From contig NZ_LMFZ01000012.1 in NCBI RefSeq assembly GCF_001427305.1, forward strand, positions 558,001 to 622,000: a stretch of 64,000 bases of DNA, read 5' to 3'. The stretch is from Duganella sp. Root1480D1. Lineage in GTDB: Bacteria > Pseudomonadota > Gammaproteobacteria > Burkholderiales > Burkholderiaceae_D. The translations under genes and the position numbers were made by a program. Of the stretch, positions 51,922-60,047 are shown in pieces. Numbering within the stretch: the first letter of the stretch is position 1; every line of letters begins with the position of its first letter. The notes under the pieces were generated by a model. It was not told the origin of the DNA. It saw only the letters and a list, made by a program, of their open reading frames with translations, and searched no databases.

Positions 51922-52392
51922 TTGTTTCATGTAGTGCTGGTCAACCCGGAAATCCCGCCCAACACGGGCAATGTGATCCGCCTGTGCGCGAACACTGGCG
52001 CGCAGTTGCACCTGATCGAGCCGCTCGGCTTCCCGCTCGACGACGCCAAGATGCGCCGCGCCGGACTCGATTACCACGAATACGCGCAAATGAAGGTGCA
52101 CAGGGACTGGGCAGCCTTCCTGGCTGACGTGCAGCCGGACGCCAGCCGCCTGTTCGCCATGACCACCCATGGCTCGCGCCCCTTCGCCGAACTGGCCTTC
52201 CAGCCTGGCGACGTGTTCGTGTTCGGCAGCGAAACGCGCGGCCTGGCACCGGAGTTCCGAGAATCTTTCCCGACCGGACAGCGCATCCGCCTCCCGATGA
52301 TGCCCGGCAATCGCAGCCTCAACCTCTCCAACACCGTGGCGGTGGTGGTATTCGAGGCCTGGCGCCAGCACGGCTACGCCGGCGGCGCATAA
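51922..52392 (+). CDS. trmL: tRNA (cytidine(34)-2'-O)-methyltransferase TrmL
   Basis: SPOUT-family enzyme that methylates the wobble ribose of tRNA-Leu. 156 residues with FHVVLVNPEIPPNTGNVIRLCANTG at the start and the knot region FVFGSETRGLAPEFRE...RIRLPMMPGNRSLNLSNTVAVVVFEAWRQ. Start codon TTG at 51922, supported by AGGAG seven bases upstream; no ATG would preserve the conserved N-terminus. Confidence 0.94.
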   Translation: MFHVVLVNPEIPPNTGNVIRLCANTGAQLHLIEPLGFPLDDAKMRRAGLDYHEYAQMKVHRDWAAFLADVQPDASRLFAMTTHGSRPFAELAFQPGDVFVFGSETRGLAPEFRESFPTGQRIRLPMMPGNRSLNLSNTVAVVVFEAWRQHGYAGGA

Positions 52393-52463
52393 GATTTGAT
52401 CTGCCTCAAACGCCGGGCGTGCTGCAAGCGGAACCCGGCAGCAGGGCAGCGATCAAAACGCGC

Positions 52464-53585
52464 ATGCCCCACAGTCCAACACCAAGCCATTCGCCGGACC
52501 AGCTCGATAGCGCATGGAAGTGCGCGATCGATCTCCTGATCGAAGAGTGCCTGGCGACCTGCTTTCCCGCCATCCTGGCCGTCCTGGACCTGTCGCGCCC
52601 GATCACGGCCGTCGATACCGAGCTCCACCAGCCTGCCGATGGGGTTTCACCGATGGCGATGGCATGCCATGCCGATCGGGTATTCCTCTGTCATGCCAGC
52701 GATGGCCGCCCCGTCTGCCTGCATATCGAGATCCAATGCCAGCGCGAAGAACATTTCGCCGAACGCATGTTTGTCTACCATGCACTCTTGTTTGCCAAGC
52801 ATAAGCTGCCCGTCATCAGCCTTGCCATACTCGGCGACAGTAGCGAGACCTGGCGTCCCGATCAATTTTCTTATGGTTTCGCCGGCACCGGGCTTAAATT
52901 GCATTTCGGCATCGCCAAACTGCTCGACCTTGAACCATCCTTGCCCGCCCTCCTCAAGTCAGGCAACGCCTTTGCCTTGTTCGTAGCTGCGCATCTCGAA
53001 ATAATGCGAACAAAAGAGGAACCTTTTGCGCGCATGCGTGCCAAATGCAGGCTGACGGAGATTCTTTGCTTGTACGGCAAGAGCAACGAGCAGGTGGCGT
53101 TAATGTTCGAGCTCCTGGACCGTCTGATGCAATTGCCGGCAGAGCAGGACAAGTCTTATCGCCAATTTGTCTGGACCTTCAAGGAGAAACACATGCTGAC
53201 CATTACACAACGGCTCAAGCACGACGCCATCCGCCGCGGCTTGGAGCGCGGCACGTCATTGGGACTGCGCTGGGGCTTCCGCACCGGAAGCCAAGCAGGG
53301 TGGGCGCAGGGGCTGGAACAGGGGCTGGAACAGGGGCTGGAACAGGGGCTGGAACAGGGGCTGGAACAAGGGTTGGAACGGGGACGCCAGGAGGGTCGCG
53401 GCGAAGGTCGTGACGAAGGTCGTGACGAAGGCCGGCGCATGCTGCTGATGGAGTTGATGGAACAACGATTCGGGCCACTCCCCCAGCAAGCTGTTGCGCG
53501 CTTGAACCAGGCGTCCCCTGACGAGGTCGCGCACTGGAGCAGCCGCTTCTGCGAAGCAAGCACACTGGAAGACTTGCTGGGTTGA
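52464..53585 (+). CDS. Rpn-type PD-(D/E)XK nuclease / transposase-like protein with DUF4351 tail
   Basis: About 373 residues. The N-terminal half resembles the Rpn/YhgA-type nuclease fold: D-R-V-F then VCLHIEIQCQ (the E-x-Q variant of the (D/E)XK site), FVYHALLFAKHKLPVISLAIL and WRP. A charged helical linker follows, made of tandem GLEQ units (five perfect, one GLER) and then GRDEGRDEGR, encoded by a 12-bp repeat. The last 50 residues (LLMELMEQRFGPLPQQAVARLNQASPDEVAHW) fit DUF4351. Start chosen at the ATG 52464; a GTG at 52419 is possible. Relatives promote recombination or act as mobile or defence-like nucleases; the function here is not shown. Confidence 0.82.
   Translation: MPHSPTPSHSPDQLDSAWKCAIDLLIEECLATCFPAILAVLDLSRPITAVDTELHQPADGVSPMAMACHADRVFLCHASDGRPVCLHIEIQCQREEHFAERMFVYHALLFAKHKLPVISLAILGDSSETWRPDQFSYGFAGTGLKLHFGIAKLLDLEPSLPALLKSGNAFALFVAAHLEIMRTKEEPFARMRAKCRLTEILCLYGKSNEQVALMFELLDRLMQLPAEQDKSYRQFVWTFKEKHMLTITQRLKHDAIRRGLERGTSLGLRWGFRTGSQAGWAQGLEQGLEQGLEQGLEQGLEQGLERGRQEGRGEGRDEGRDEGRRMLLMELMEQRFGPLPQQAVARLNQASPDEVAHWSSRFCEASTLEDLLG
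53309..53380 (+). repeat. 12-bp tandem repeat inside the Rpn-type gene
   Basis: Unit GGGGCTGGAACA, five identical copies (53309-53368) and one diverged copy (53369-53380). Because the unit is a multiple of three, copy-number change keeps the frame and alters linker length by four residues (GLEQ) per unit. A second degenerate 12-bp repeat (GAAGGTCGTGAC) follows at about 53403-53430. Confidence 0.95.
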
Positions 53586-53649
53586 CGCCGGGAACCGTGT
53601 GGGCGCACGAGGTTGGAGTGTCGTATAACGCGACTGAAAGGAGATCACG

Positions 53650-54108
53650 ATGTTCGACCTCGACTTACCATGGTGGGAATACGCCGTGCGCGGCGTTGCG
53701 ATCTATGTAGCGTTGCTGGTCATGATGCGCTTGAGCGGCAAGCGCACCATCGGCCAGTTCACCCCGTTCGACCTCTTGGTCATCATGCTCCTGAGTGAAG
53801 CCGTTTCACCCGGGCTGACCGGCGGCGATCACTCGGTAGCAGGTGGACTGATTGTGGTTGTGACGCTGGTAGTGCTCAACTTGGCCATCGCTTTTGTAAC
53901 CGCGCGCAGCGAGAAAGCTGCCGAGTTTGTCGAGGGCACGGCCGTCCTGATCGGCCGCGACGGCAAGATCTTCCAAGAAGTCTTGAAGCGAAATCACGTG
54001 GCCGAGAGTGACATGGAGCAATCGTTGCGCGAAGCCGACTGCCCTTTGGAATCAATGAAATACGCCTTCCTCGAAGCGGACGGCAAGATCACCATCCTGC
54101 AGCACTAG
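53650..54108 (+). CDS. DUF421 domain (YetF-like) membrane protein
   Basis: 152 residues: about three membrane helices in the first 90 residues, with MRLSGKRTIGQFTPFDLLVIMLLSEAVSP, the family signature, then a soluble DUF421 domain (EGTAVLIGRDGKIFQEVLKRNHVAESDMEQSLREA). YetF-like proteins associate with spore or membrane functions in Firmicutes; in proteobacteria the role is unknown. Strong AGGAG site. Ends one base from the convergent next gene. Confidence 0.9.
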   Translation: MFDLDLPWWEYAVRGVAIYVALLVMMRLSGKRTIGQFTPFDLLVIMLLSEAVSPGLTGGDHSVAGGLIVVVTLVVLNLAIAFVTARSEKAAEFVEGTAVLIGRDGKIFQEVLKRNHVAESDMEQSLREADCPLESMKYAFLEADGKITILQH

Positions 54109-54109
54109 C

Positions 54110-54568
54110 CTAAAACGCCATCACATTCGCAGCCACCAGCACTGCTCGCAAGACAAAGCCCAGGATAAACCACAGGATAAACGAACGCTTGAGCAACTTT
54201 GCGGCGATCGCAACGGCCAGCGCGAAGCCCAGCCACTTGAGCATCCGTGTGCGGAAATCCTTCATGACCTGCTTCGATTGGTCCGGGCTGTCCGCTGTGG
54301 CTGAGGGGGCATCGGGAACTGCATCAGGTGCATTGGCCTGGTCGAGCGGCACGTATTCCAGGTTCCCGCCAGGCTTGCTGACCATGACGCTGCTCATTTC
54401 GGTCTGGTCGGAAGGGCAAGCGTCACGCTGGGCGACGGTTTCGCCATCTGCATGCCGGCACCAATGGAGGGCTTGCAACGGCGCTTGGTGACTAGCTTCA
54501 ACTTCCTGCACGGCCTCGGCCCGCACCATAAAGCCCAGCAACGCCAGGACTACAGCAATTTTTCTCAT
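54110..54568 (-). CDS. Hypothetical secreted membrane protein
   Basis: 152 residues. A signal peptide (MRKIAVVLALLGFMVRAEA), a periplasmic part with two cysteines (HWCRHADGETVAQRDACPSDQTE, similar to short DUF4124-like motifs) and a C-terminal pair of hydrophobic segments (LGFALAVAIAAKLLKRSFILWFILGFVLRAVLVAANVMAF). No family identified with confidence. Single gene, convergent with DUF421. Confidence 0.65.
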   Translation of the reverse strand: MRKIAVVLALLGFMVRAEAVQEVEASHQAPLQALHWCRHADGETVAQRDACPSDQTEMSSVMVSKPGGNLEYVPLDQANAPDAVPDAPSATADSPDQSKQVMKDFRTRMLKWLGFALAVAIAAKLLKRSFILWFILGFVLRAVLVAANVMAF

Positions 54569-54644
54569 ATTATCGTTCCTGCAATTTTGGGACAGGAATT
54601 CTATATGAGAAAAGTGCCATCAACCCATCTTTGTTGCTTTTAAC

Positions 54645-54899
54645 TCAAAGGAAGCCGATGTGCTTGCGCTCCAGCCCCGACATCACCAGCTTGATATAGC
54701 GGTTGGGGATGTACAGCTCCACCTCCACCATCGCCCCCTCGGCATTGCGCGCCTCGGAGATCAGGTGGAAGAAGCTGCGGTCGGGACTGGCCTCCTTGCA
54801 AGGCAGGAATTTGCCGGATGGTCCATCCGTCAAGTAATCCTTCAGCGTGTTGCCCAGTTCGGCCACGCCCTCGTCGGTCAGCAACACACCAAAAGCCAT
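54645..54899 (-). CDS. Hypothetical small protein at the end of the pilU-rfaE2 operon
   Basis: 84 residues, soluble, no signal peptide (MAFGVLLTDEGVAELGNTLKDYLTDG...ARNAEGAMVEVELYIPNRYIKLVMSGLERKHIGFL). It starts nine bases after rfaE2 with GAGG ahead, so it is probably translated from the same mRNA as pilU and rfaE2. I do not recognise the family. The short beta-strand-rich end could bind a partner; nothing firmer can be said. Confidence 0.65.
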   Translation of the reverse strand: MAFGVLLTDEGVAELGNTLKDYLTDGPSGKFLPCKEASPDRSFFHLISEARNAEGAMVEVELYIPNRYIKLVMSGLERKHIGFL

Positions 54900-54908
54900 G
54901 ACGGCCTC

Positions 54909-55391
54909 CTATTGTCCAAACATGCGCACTTTGGCCAGCAGCTTGGTGGTCGAGCGGTCATGCTCGAAATCGATGGCCACCGCCTTGCCGCCGTAAGCCA
55001 GCACCGCCTGCCCTTCCGGGATTGCGGTCATATCGTAATCGCCGCCCTTGGCGTAAATCTCGGGCCTGGCCTGCAACACCGCTTCCAGCGCGGTGTCTTC
55101 ATCGAACGGCACTACCAGGCTGACCGACTCCAGCGCCGCCAGCAGCGCCATGCGGTCTTCGCAATTGTTCAGCGGACGGTCGTCGCCCTTGCCAAGGCGC
55201 TTGACCGAGGCATCGGTATTGGCCGCCACCACCAGCGACGCGCCCAGCGAGCGCGCCTGCGCCAGGTAAGTCACATGGCCGCGGTGCAGGATGTCGAACA
55301 CGCCGTTGGTCATGACCACCGGCTTCGGCAGCGCCGCGACCCGCGCGGCCAGTTCGTCGCGCGAGCACATCTTCTGTTCAAACTCGATCAT
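54909..55391 (-). CDS. rfaE2: D-glycero-beta-D-manno-heptose 1-phosphate adenylyltransferase
   Basis: Transfers AMP to heptose 1-phosphate to form ADP-heptose for lipopolysaccharide core. 160 residues, the single adenylyltransferase domain form: TNGVFDILHRGHVTYLAQARSLG (HxGH-type site), NTDASVKRLGKG, RPLNNCEDRMALLAAL and PEIYAKGGDYDMTAIPEG. The kinase half (RfaE1) is not here. Its start overlaps the pilU stop by four bases. Confidence 0.94.
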   Translation of the reverse strand: MIEFEQKMCSRDELAARVAALPKPVVMTNGVFDILHRGHVTYLAQARSLGASLVVAANTDASVKRLGKGDDRPLNNCEDRMALLAALESVSLVVPFDEDTALEAVLQARPEIYAKGGDYDMTAIPEGQAVLAYGGKAVAIDFEHDRSTTKLLAKVRMFGQ

Positions 55392-56584
55392 TCGCCTTCT
55401 TCTTCCTCTTCTTCATCCAACTGCATGCTCAGGCCGCCCGACGATTTCGGCGCTGCGGCAGCTTGCGCCGCCGCATCCGGCGGCGGGCGGTTGCCATGCA
55501 GCTTGATCTGCAGGCGCAGGCCGTTGGTCGAGTCGGCATTGCGCAGCGCTTCTTCGTAGGCGATGTAGCCCTTATTATAGAGTTCGAACAGGGCCTGGTC
55601 GAAGGTGCACATACCCAGCTCGCGCGACTTGGCCATGATCTCCTTGATCGAGTGGAAGTTACCCTTGAAGATCATCTCCGAGATGGTCGGCGTGTTCAGC
55701 AGGATCTCGATCGCCGCTTTGCGGCCCTTGCCGTCTTCTGTGCGGATCAGGCGCTGCGACACGATGGCGCGCAGGTTGGACGACAAGTCCATCAGCAACT
55801 GGTTGCGGCGCTCTTCCGGGAAGAAGTTGATGATGCGGTCCATGGTCTGGTTCGCATTGTTCGCGTGCAGGGTGCCCAGGCAAAGGTGGCCGGTTTCGGC
55901 AAAGGCAATCGCGTGCTCCATGGTTTCGGTGTCTCGGATCTCGCCGATCAGGATCACGTCCGGCGCCTGGCGCAGGGTGTTTTTCAGCGCATGGTGCCAG
56001 GACAGGGTATCCACGCCAACTTCGCGGTGGGTAATCAGGCAGTTCTTGTTCTTGTGGACGTACTCGACCGGATCTTCGACGGTGATGATGTGGCCGGCCG
56101 AGTTCTGGTTGCGGTAGTCGATCATGGCCGCCAGCGAGGTCGATTTACCGGAGCCGGTACCGCCCACCACCAGCACCAGGCCGCGCTTGGTCATCACGAC
56201 TTCCTTCAGCACTTCCGGCAGGTCGAGTTTCTCGAAATTCGGGATTTCGGAGGCGATGGTGCGGCACACCATGCCGACCGCCTGCTGCTGCACGAAGACA
56301 TTCACGCGGAAACGGCAGACATTGGGCAGCGAAATCGCGAAATTGCATTCAAGCTCGGTTTCGAACTCGCGGCGCTGCTTCTCGTTCATGATGGCGTAAG
56401 CCAGGGCCCGCGTCACGTCCGCGGTCAGGCGCTGCTGGCTCAGGGCGCGCATCGAGCCCTGCGACTTGATACTGGGCGGGAAATCCGCTGAAATGAACAA
56501 GTCGGAACCGCCGACCTGGTGCATGGCCGTCAGCAGTTTGAAGATATACGACTGGGCTTCTTCGTGGCCTAGCGTGGATGACAT
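55388..56584 (-). CDS. pilU: Type IV pilus retraction ATPase PilU (PilT/PilU family)
   Basis: Hexameric motor ATPase that assists PilT in pilus retraction and twitching. 398 residues: Walker A VVGGTGSGKSTS (about 135), the Asp box IGEIRDTETMEHAI, the His box ETGHLCLGTLHANNANQTMDRI, and a long acidic tail after the ATPase core ending in DEEEEEEGE, more typical of PilU than PilT. Start of PilT not adjacent. Operon with rfaE2 and a small protein; divergent from oxyR. Confidence 0.92.
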   Translation of the reverse strand: MSSTLGHEEAQSYIFKLLTAMHQVGGSDLFISADFPPSIKSQGSMRALSQQRLTADVTRALAYAIMNEKQRREFETELECNFAISLPNVCRFRVNVFVQQQAVGMVCRTIASEIPNFEKLDLPEVLKEVVMTKRGLVLVVGGTGSGKSTSLAAMIDYRNQNSAGHIITVEDPVEYVHKNKNCLITHREVGVDTLSWHHALKNTLRQAPDVILIGEIRDTETMEHAIAFAETGHLCLGTLHANNANQTMDRIINFFPEERRNQLLMDLSSNLRAIVSQRLIRTEDGKGRKAAIEILLNTPTISEMIFKGNFHSIKEIMAKSRELGMCTFDQALFELYNKGYIAYEEALRNADSTNGLRLQIKLHGNRPPPDAAAQAAAAPKSSGGLSMQLDEEEEEEGE

Positions 56585-56681
56585 ATTTGCCTCGTTATAG
56601 GGTTTTGCAGATCATTATAGCCAGTGCCCTTCCCCATTCATGGCATTGCAACAAGGTATTCAACTGTGTTCAAATGGGTTC

Positions 56682-57620
56682 ATGACACTGACCGAGCTCA
56701 AATATATCGTAGCAGTTGCCAGAGCGAAACACTTCGGCCATGCCGCCGAGGCCTGTTTTGTGGCTCAACCTACCTTGTCTGTCGCAATCAAGAAACTGGA
56801 AGACGAGCTCGGCGTCGTCCTGTTCGAGCGCGGCGGGGCGGAAATCTCCGTCACCCCGCTGGGCGCCCAGATCGTGGCCCAGGCCGAACGGGTGCTGGAG
56901 CAGACGGCAGCAATCAAGGAACTGGCAAAGCAGAACAAGGATCCGCTGGCCGGCCCGTTGCGGCTGGGCGTCATCTACACCATCGGCCCCTACCTGTTGC
57001 CGCCTTTAGTCAAGCGGATGATTGAAACCACGCCGCAGATGCCGCTGGTGCTGCAGGAGAATTTCACGGTCAAGCTGCTGGAAATGCTGCGCCAGGGCGA
57101 GCTCGATGCCGCCATCATGGCGCTGCCGCTGCCGGAGCACGGCATGGCGGTGCAGCCGCTGTACGACGAGCCTTTCGTGGTGGCGATGCCGAAAAACCAT
57201 CCCTGGGCCGCGCGCGTCGCCATTCCGGCCGAGAACCTGAAGACCGAAACCATGCTCTTGCTGGGCAATGGCCACTGCTTCCGCGACCAGGTGCTGGAAG
57301 TGTGCCCGGAAATGGCGCGTTTCTCCTCGCCGGGCAACGGCATGCAGCGCACCTTCGAGGGCTCCTCGCTGGAGACCATCCGCCACATGGTGGCCAGCGG
57401 CATCGGCCTGACCGTGCTGCCGCGCGCCTCGGTGCCGGACATGGAAGGCCGCGACGGCATGTTGGCATTCCGCTATTTCGAGAACCCTGAGCCGAACCGG
57501 CGCGTGGTGATCGTCTGGCGCAAGAGCTTTACCCGCAAGGCGGCCATTGACGCGGTGGTAGCCGCGGTGGCCGACTGCCAGCTGCCCGGCGTCCACATGC
57601 TGAACGGGCATGCGGAGTAA
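56682..57620 (+). CDS. oxyR: Hydrogen peroxide-inducible transcriptional activator OxyR
   Basis: LysR-family peroxide sensor, 312 residues. N-terminal winged helix (MTLTELKYIVAVARAKHFGHAAEACFVAQPTLSVAIKKLE) and a C-terminal domain with the redox pair C199 and C208 in GNGHCFRDQVLEVCPEM, at the same numbers as in E. coli OxyR. The ATG at 56682 starts the conserved part. Ten bases before ubiA, so the two may share a transcript, which would link quinone synthesis to peroxide control. Confidence 0.96.
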   Translation: MTLTELKYIVAVARAKHFGHAAEACFVAQPTLSVAIKKLEDELGVVLFERGGAEISVTPLGAQIVAQAERVLEQTAAIKELAKQNKDPLAGPLRLGVIYTIGPYLLPPLVKRMIETTPQMPLVLQENFTVKLLEMLRQGELDAAIMALPLPEHGMAVQPLYDEPFVVAMPKNHPWAARVAIPAENLKTETMLLLGNGHCFRDQVLEVCPEMARFSSPGNGMQRTFEGSSLETIRHMVASGIGLTVLPRASVPDMEGRDGMLAFRYFENPEPNRRVVIVWRKSFTRKAAIDAVVAAVADCQLPGVHMLNGHAE

Positions 57621-57629
57621 AATGCCGGG

Positions 57630-58505
57630 ATGCATGCGACGACCCAACCCCTGAGCAAACTCGAACTCTACTTCCGCCTGGTCCGGCTGGACAAGCCGAT
57701 CGGCACCGTACTGTTGCTGTGGCCGACCCTGGCCGCGCTGTGGCTGGCTTCCGGCGGCGTGCCGGACTGGAAGCTGCTGCTGATTTTCTCGCTAGGCACG
57801 TTCCTGATGCGTTCGGCCGGCTGCGCCGTCAACGATTACGCCGACCAGGATTTCGACAAGCACGTCAAGCGCACCGCCGAGCGCCCCATCACCAGCGGCC
57901 GCGTCAGCGGCAGGGAAGCGCTGCTGATTGCCGCCGGACTGTCGCTGCTGGCCTTCCTCCTGATCCAGCCGCTGAACGCGCTGGTCAAGCAGCTGAGCGT
58001 GGCGGCACTTGTCATAGCCGGCACCTATCCCTACTTCAAGCGCTTCTTCGCCATTCCGCAAGCCTACCTCGGCATTGCCTTCGGCTTCGGCATGCCGATG
58101 GCCTTCGCCGCCGTGCAGAACACGGTGCCGCCGGTGGCCTGGCTGCTGCTGCTGGGGAATGTGTTCTGGGCCGTCGCCTATGACACCGAATACGCCATGG
58201 TCGACCGCGACGACGACCTGAAAATCGGCATCAAGACTTCCGCCATCACGTTTGGCCGCTTCGACGTGGCCGCCATCATGCTCTGCTATGGCCTGCACCT
58301 GGCGATCCTGCTGGTGGTCGGGCAACAGTTCGGCCTGGGCCTGCCCTTCCTGCTGGGCATGGCGGTGGCGGCCGGCTGCGCGATTTACCACTACTTTTTG
58401 ATCCGCAGTCGCGAGCGTGCGCCTTGTTTTGCCGCCTTCCGTCACAATAACTACCTCGGCGCCGCTGTCTTCGCAGGCATTGCGCTCGACTACGCGCTGC
58501 GCTGA
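57630..58505 (+). CDS. ubiA: 4-hydroxybenzoate octaprenyltransferase
   Basis: Membrane prenyltransferase of ubiquinone synthesis, 291 residues, about nine membrane segments. The two Asp-rich motifs are [19 protein letters not shown] (about 69-87) and [22 protein letters not shown] (about 187-208). Nine bases behind oxyR. Confidence 0.96.
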   Translation: MHATTQPLSKLELYFRLVRLDKPIGTVLLLWPTLAALWLASGGVPDWKLLLIFSLGTFLMRSAGCAVNDYADQDFDKHVKRTAERPITSGRVSGREALLIAAGLSLLAFLLIQPLNALVKQLSVAALVIAGTYPYFKRFFAIPQAYLGIAFGFGMPMAFAAVQNTVPPVAWLLLLGNVFWAVAYDTEYAMVDRDDDLKIGIKTSAITFGRFDVAAIMLCYGLHLAILLVVGQQFGLGLPFLLGMAVAAGCAIYHYFLIRSRERAPCFAAFRHNNYLGAAVFAGIALDYALR

Positions 58506-58553
58506 CCTATACTGGAATTTACTCCGAGTGCTGTTCACTGAGACGAGGCGATC

Positions 58554-58934
58554 ATGGACCAGACACCACAATCTACGACGGCTAAACCAAATGGCGGCGG
58601 CGTTGCCAACGGCAAGAGCCATAGCCACAACGAAAGCGCGGAAGCCCGCGAAAAGCTGATGGGCGACCTGAAACAGGCCGTGCAGGATGCCGAAACCTGG
58701 CTGCGCAACGCGGCATCGGCCAATTCCGAGGACCTGGGCATGGTCAAGGCCAAGTTCGAAGACACCCTGCGCACCGCCAAGCGCGACTTGCTGAAGCTGG
58801 AAGACAGCATGATCGCCCGCGGCAAGATGGCAGCCCAGGCCACCGACCACTATGTGCACGACAATCCCTGGAAGTCAGTCGCCACCGGCGCTGCCATCGG
58901 CGTGATTGTCGGCCTGCTGGTCGCGCGCCGTTGA
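58554..58934 (+). CDS. DUF883 family protein (ElaB/YqjD-like)
   Basis: 126 residues. A soluble, helical N-terminal 95 residues rich in Ala, Glu and Lys (REKLMGDLKQAVQDAETWLRNAA...KRDLLKLEDSMIARGKMAAQATDHYV) and one C-terminal membrane helix with a GxxxG pattern (SVATGAAIGVIVGLLVARR). Relatives tether ribosomes to the membrane in stationary phase. GAGG site before the ATG. Convergent with the next gene, ten bases apart. Confidence 0.92.
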   Translation: MDQTPQSTTAKPNGGGVANGKSHSHNESAEAREKLMGDLKQAVQDAETWLRNAASANSEDLGMVKAKFEDTLRTAKRDLLKLEDSMIARGKMAAQATDHYVHDNPWKSVATGAAIGVIVGLLVARR

Positions 58935-58943
58935 TCCTTCGCT

Positions 58944-59936
58944 TCAGTCGCGCCGCGCAGCCGCCGCTGCGCGGTAGGCTGCCGGCGTGGTATCGAACAA
59001 CTGGCTGAAGGTCCGCCGCAGCATGGCTTCCGTGCGGAAGCCCGATTGCAGTGCGACCTGCAGCATCGACAGGCCCGGCCGGGCCAGCAACTCTTTCGCG
59101 TATTCGCCGCGGCAGCGCGCGATGTAAACGTGCGGCGGCATGCCCACCGCATGCTGGAAGCGGCGCGAGAAATTGCGCACGCTCATGGCCGTGCGCTGCG
59201 CCGCGCCTTCCACCGTCAAGTCCTGCTTGAAACAGCGCTCGATGTATTCCTGCGCCTGGCGAATGCGCTGGTCGCCATGCTGCTTCAATCCCGCGTTGCG
59301 CAAGGCAATGTGGCCTGCGCTCGGCTGGCTGGGGGGATTGGTGTAACGCGAGAGCTTGTGCGCCACCGCATCGCCGTGGAAATGGCCGACCAGGTAGCTG
59401 CAGGCATCCAGGCATGGATTGACCGAGCCGGCGCTGATGATGCTGCCGTCGATCACCAGCGGCACGTCGGGGCTGAAGCGCACGTCGGGATAATGCTGGG
59501 CGAAGACGCGCTGGTCGGACAGGTTGCCCGTCACTTCACGGCCATCGAGCAGGCCGGTTTCGGCCAGGATGCGCATGCCGCCAGCCATGCCCACCAGCAG
59601 CGCGCCGCCGGCATGGGCTTGCCGCAGCCATTCACGCAGCGCCGGCGGGATCGGCCGGCGCGCGGCCAGCGGCAGGTAGTAAGGCGGCACGATCACGGCA
59701 TGCGGCGCCGGCATGTCGGCCAGGGACGCCTCCGGCTGCAAGGGCGGGCCGGTGAAGGAACGCACTGGCGCCTTGTCGATTGCAACCAGGCGGGCCCGGA
59801 ACAGTTCCGCAGCGCGCAAATCGGCGTTGCGCGCGTGCAGCGTACCGGCGATGGCAAATGCTTCCCGCGCCAGCAGGGCAAGGCCTCCCCAGCAGTCGTC
59901 CCCCACATAAATGGCGATTGAAACTGGCGCTCTCAT
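58944..59936 (-). CDS. GlxA-type transcriptional regulator (DJ-1/PfpI domain plus AraC domain)
   Basis: 330 residues. The N-terminal half is a class I amidotransferase-like DJ-1/PfpI domain (VSIAIYVGDDCWGGLALLAREAFAIAGTL...RILAETGLLDGREVT). At the nucleophile elbow, GMAGGMRILAE has no Cys, so the domain is probably a ligand sensor and not an enzyme. The C-terminal half is an AraC double helix-turn-helix (QEYIERCFKQDLTVEGAAQRTAMSVRNFSRRFQHAVGMPPHVY...LSMLQVALQSGFRTEAMLRRTFSQLF). I chose the ATG at 59936. Divergent from the beta-helix/diheme/TonB operon by about 110 bases, and so a candidate regulator of it. Confidence 0.88.
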   Translation of the reverse strand: MRAPVSIAIYVGDDCWGGLALLAREAFAIAGTLHARNADLRAAELFRARLVAIDKAPVRSFTGPPLQPEASLADMPAPHAVIVPPYYLPLAARRPIPPALREWLRQAHAGGALLVGMAGGMRILAETGLLDGREVTGNLSDQRVFAQHYPDVRFSPDVPLVIDGSIISAGSVNPCLDACSYLVGHFHGDAVAHKLSRYTNPPSQPSAGHIALRNAGLKQHGDQRIRQAQEYIERCFKQDLTVEGAAQRTAMSVRNFSRRFQHAVGMPPHVYIARCRGEYAKELLARPGLSMLQVALQSGFRTEAMLRRTFSQLFDTTPAAYRAAAAARRD

Positions 59937-60047
59937 CCTGGCCGATACTAGCAGGATATTTGGCCGATCTTGCACATAACATTTCAACAATGGACAGATA
60001 TACTGGCTTCGCTGCTGCATCCCTACAACAATAAATGGGAGACATGT

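Noticed and set aside
52406..52628. Small minus-strand frames opposite the start of the Rpn-type gene
   Set aside because: Antisense, no ribosome binding site, and the plus strand continues a nuclease-like domain.
53309..53430. Tandem repeat as a CRISPR array
   Set aside because: Units are 12 bp, directly abutting, without spacers, and lie in frame inside a coding sequence.
53256..53648. Minus-strand frame with a repeated FQPL peptide pattern
   Set aside because: It only mirrors the 12-bp repeat of the Rpn-type gene on the other strand.
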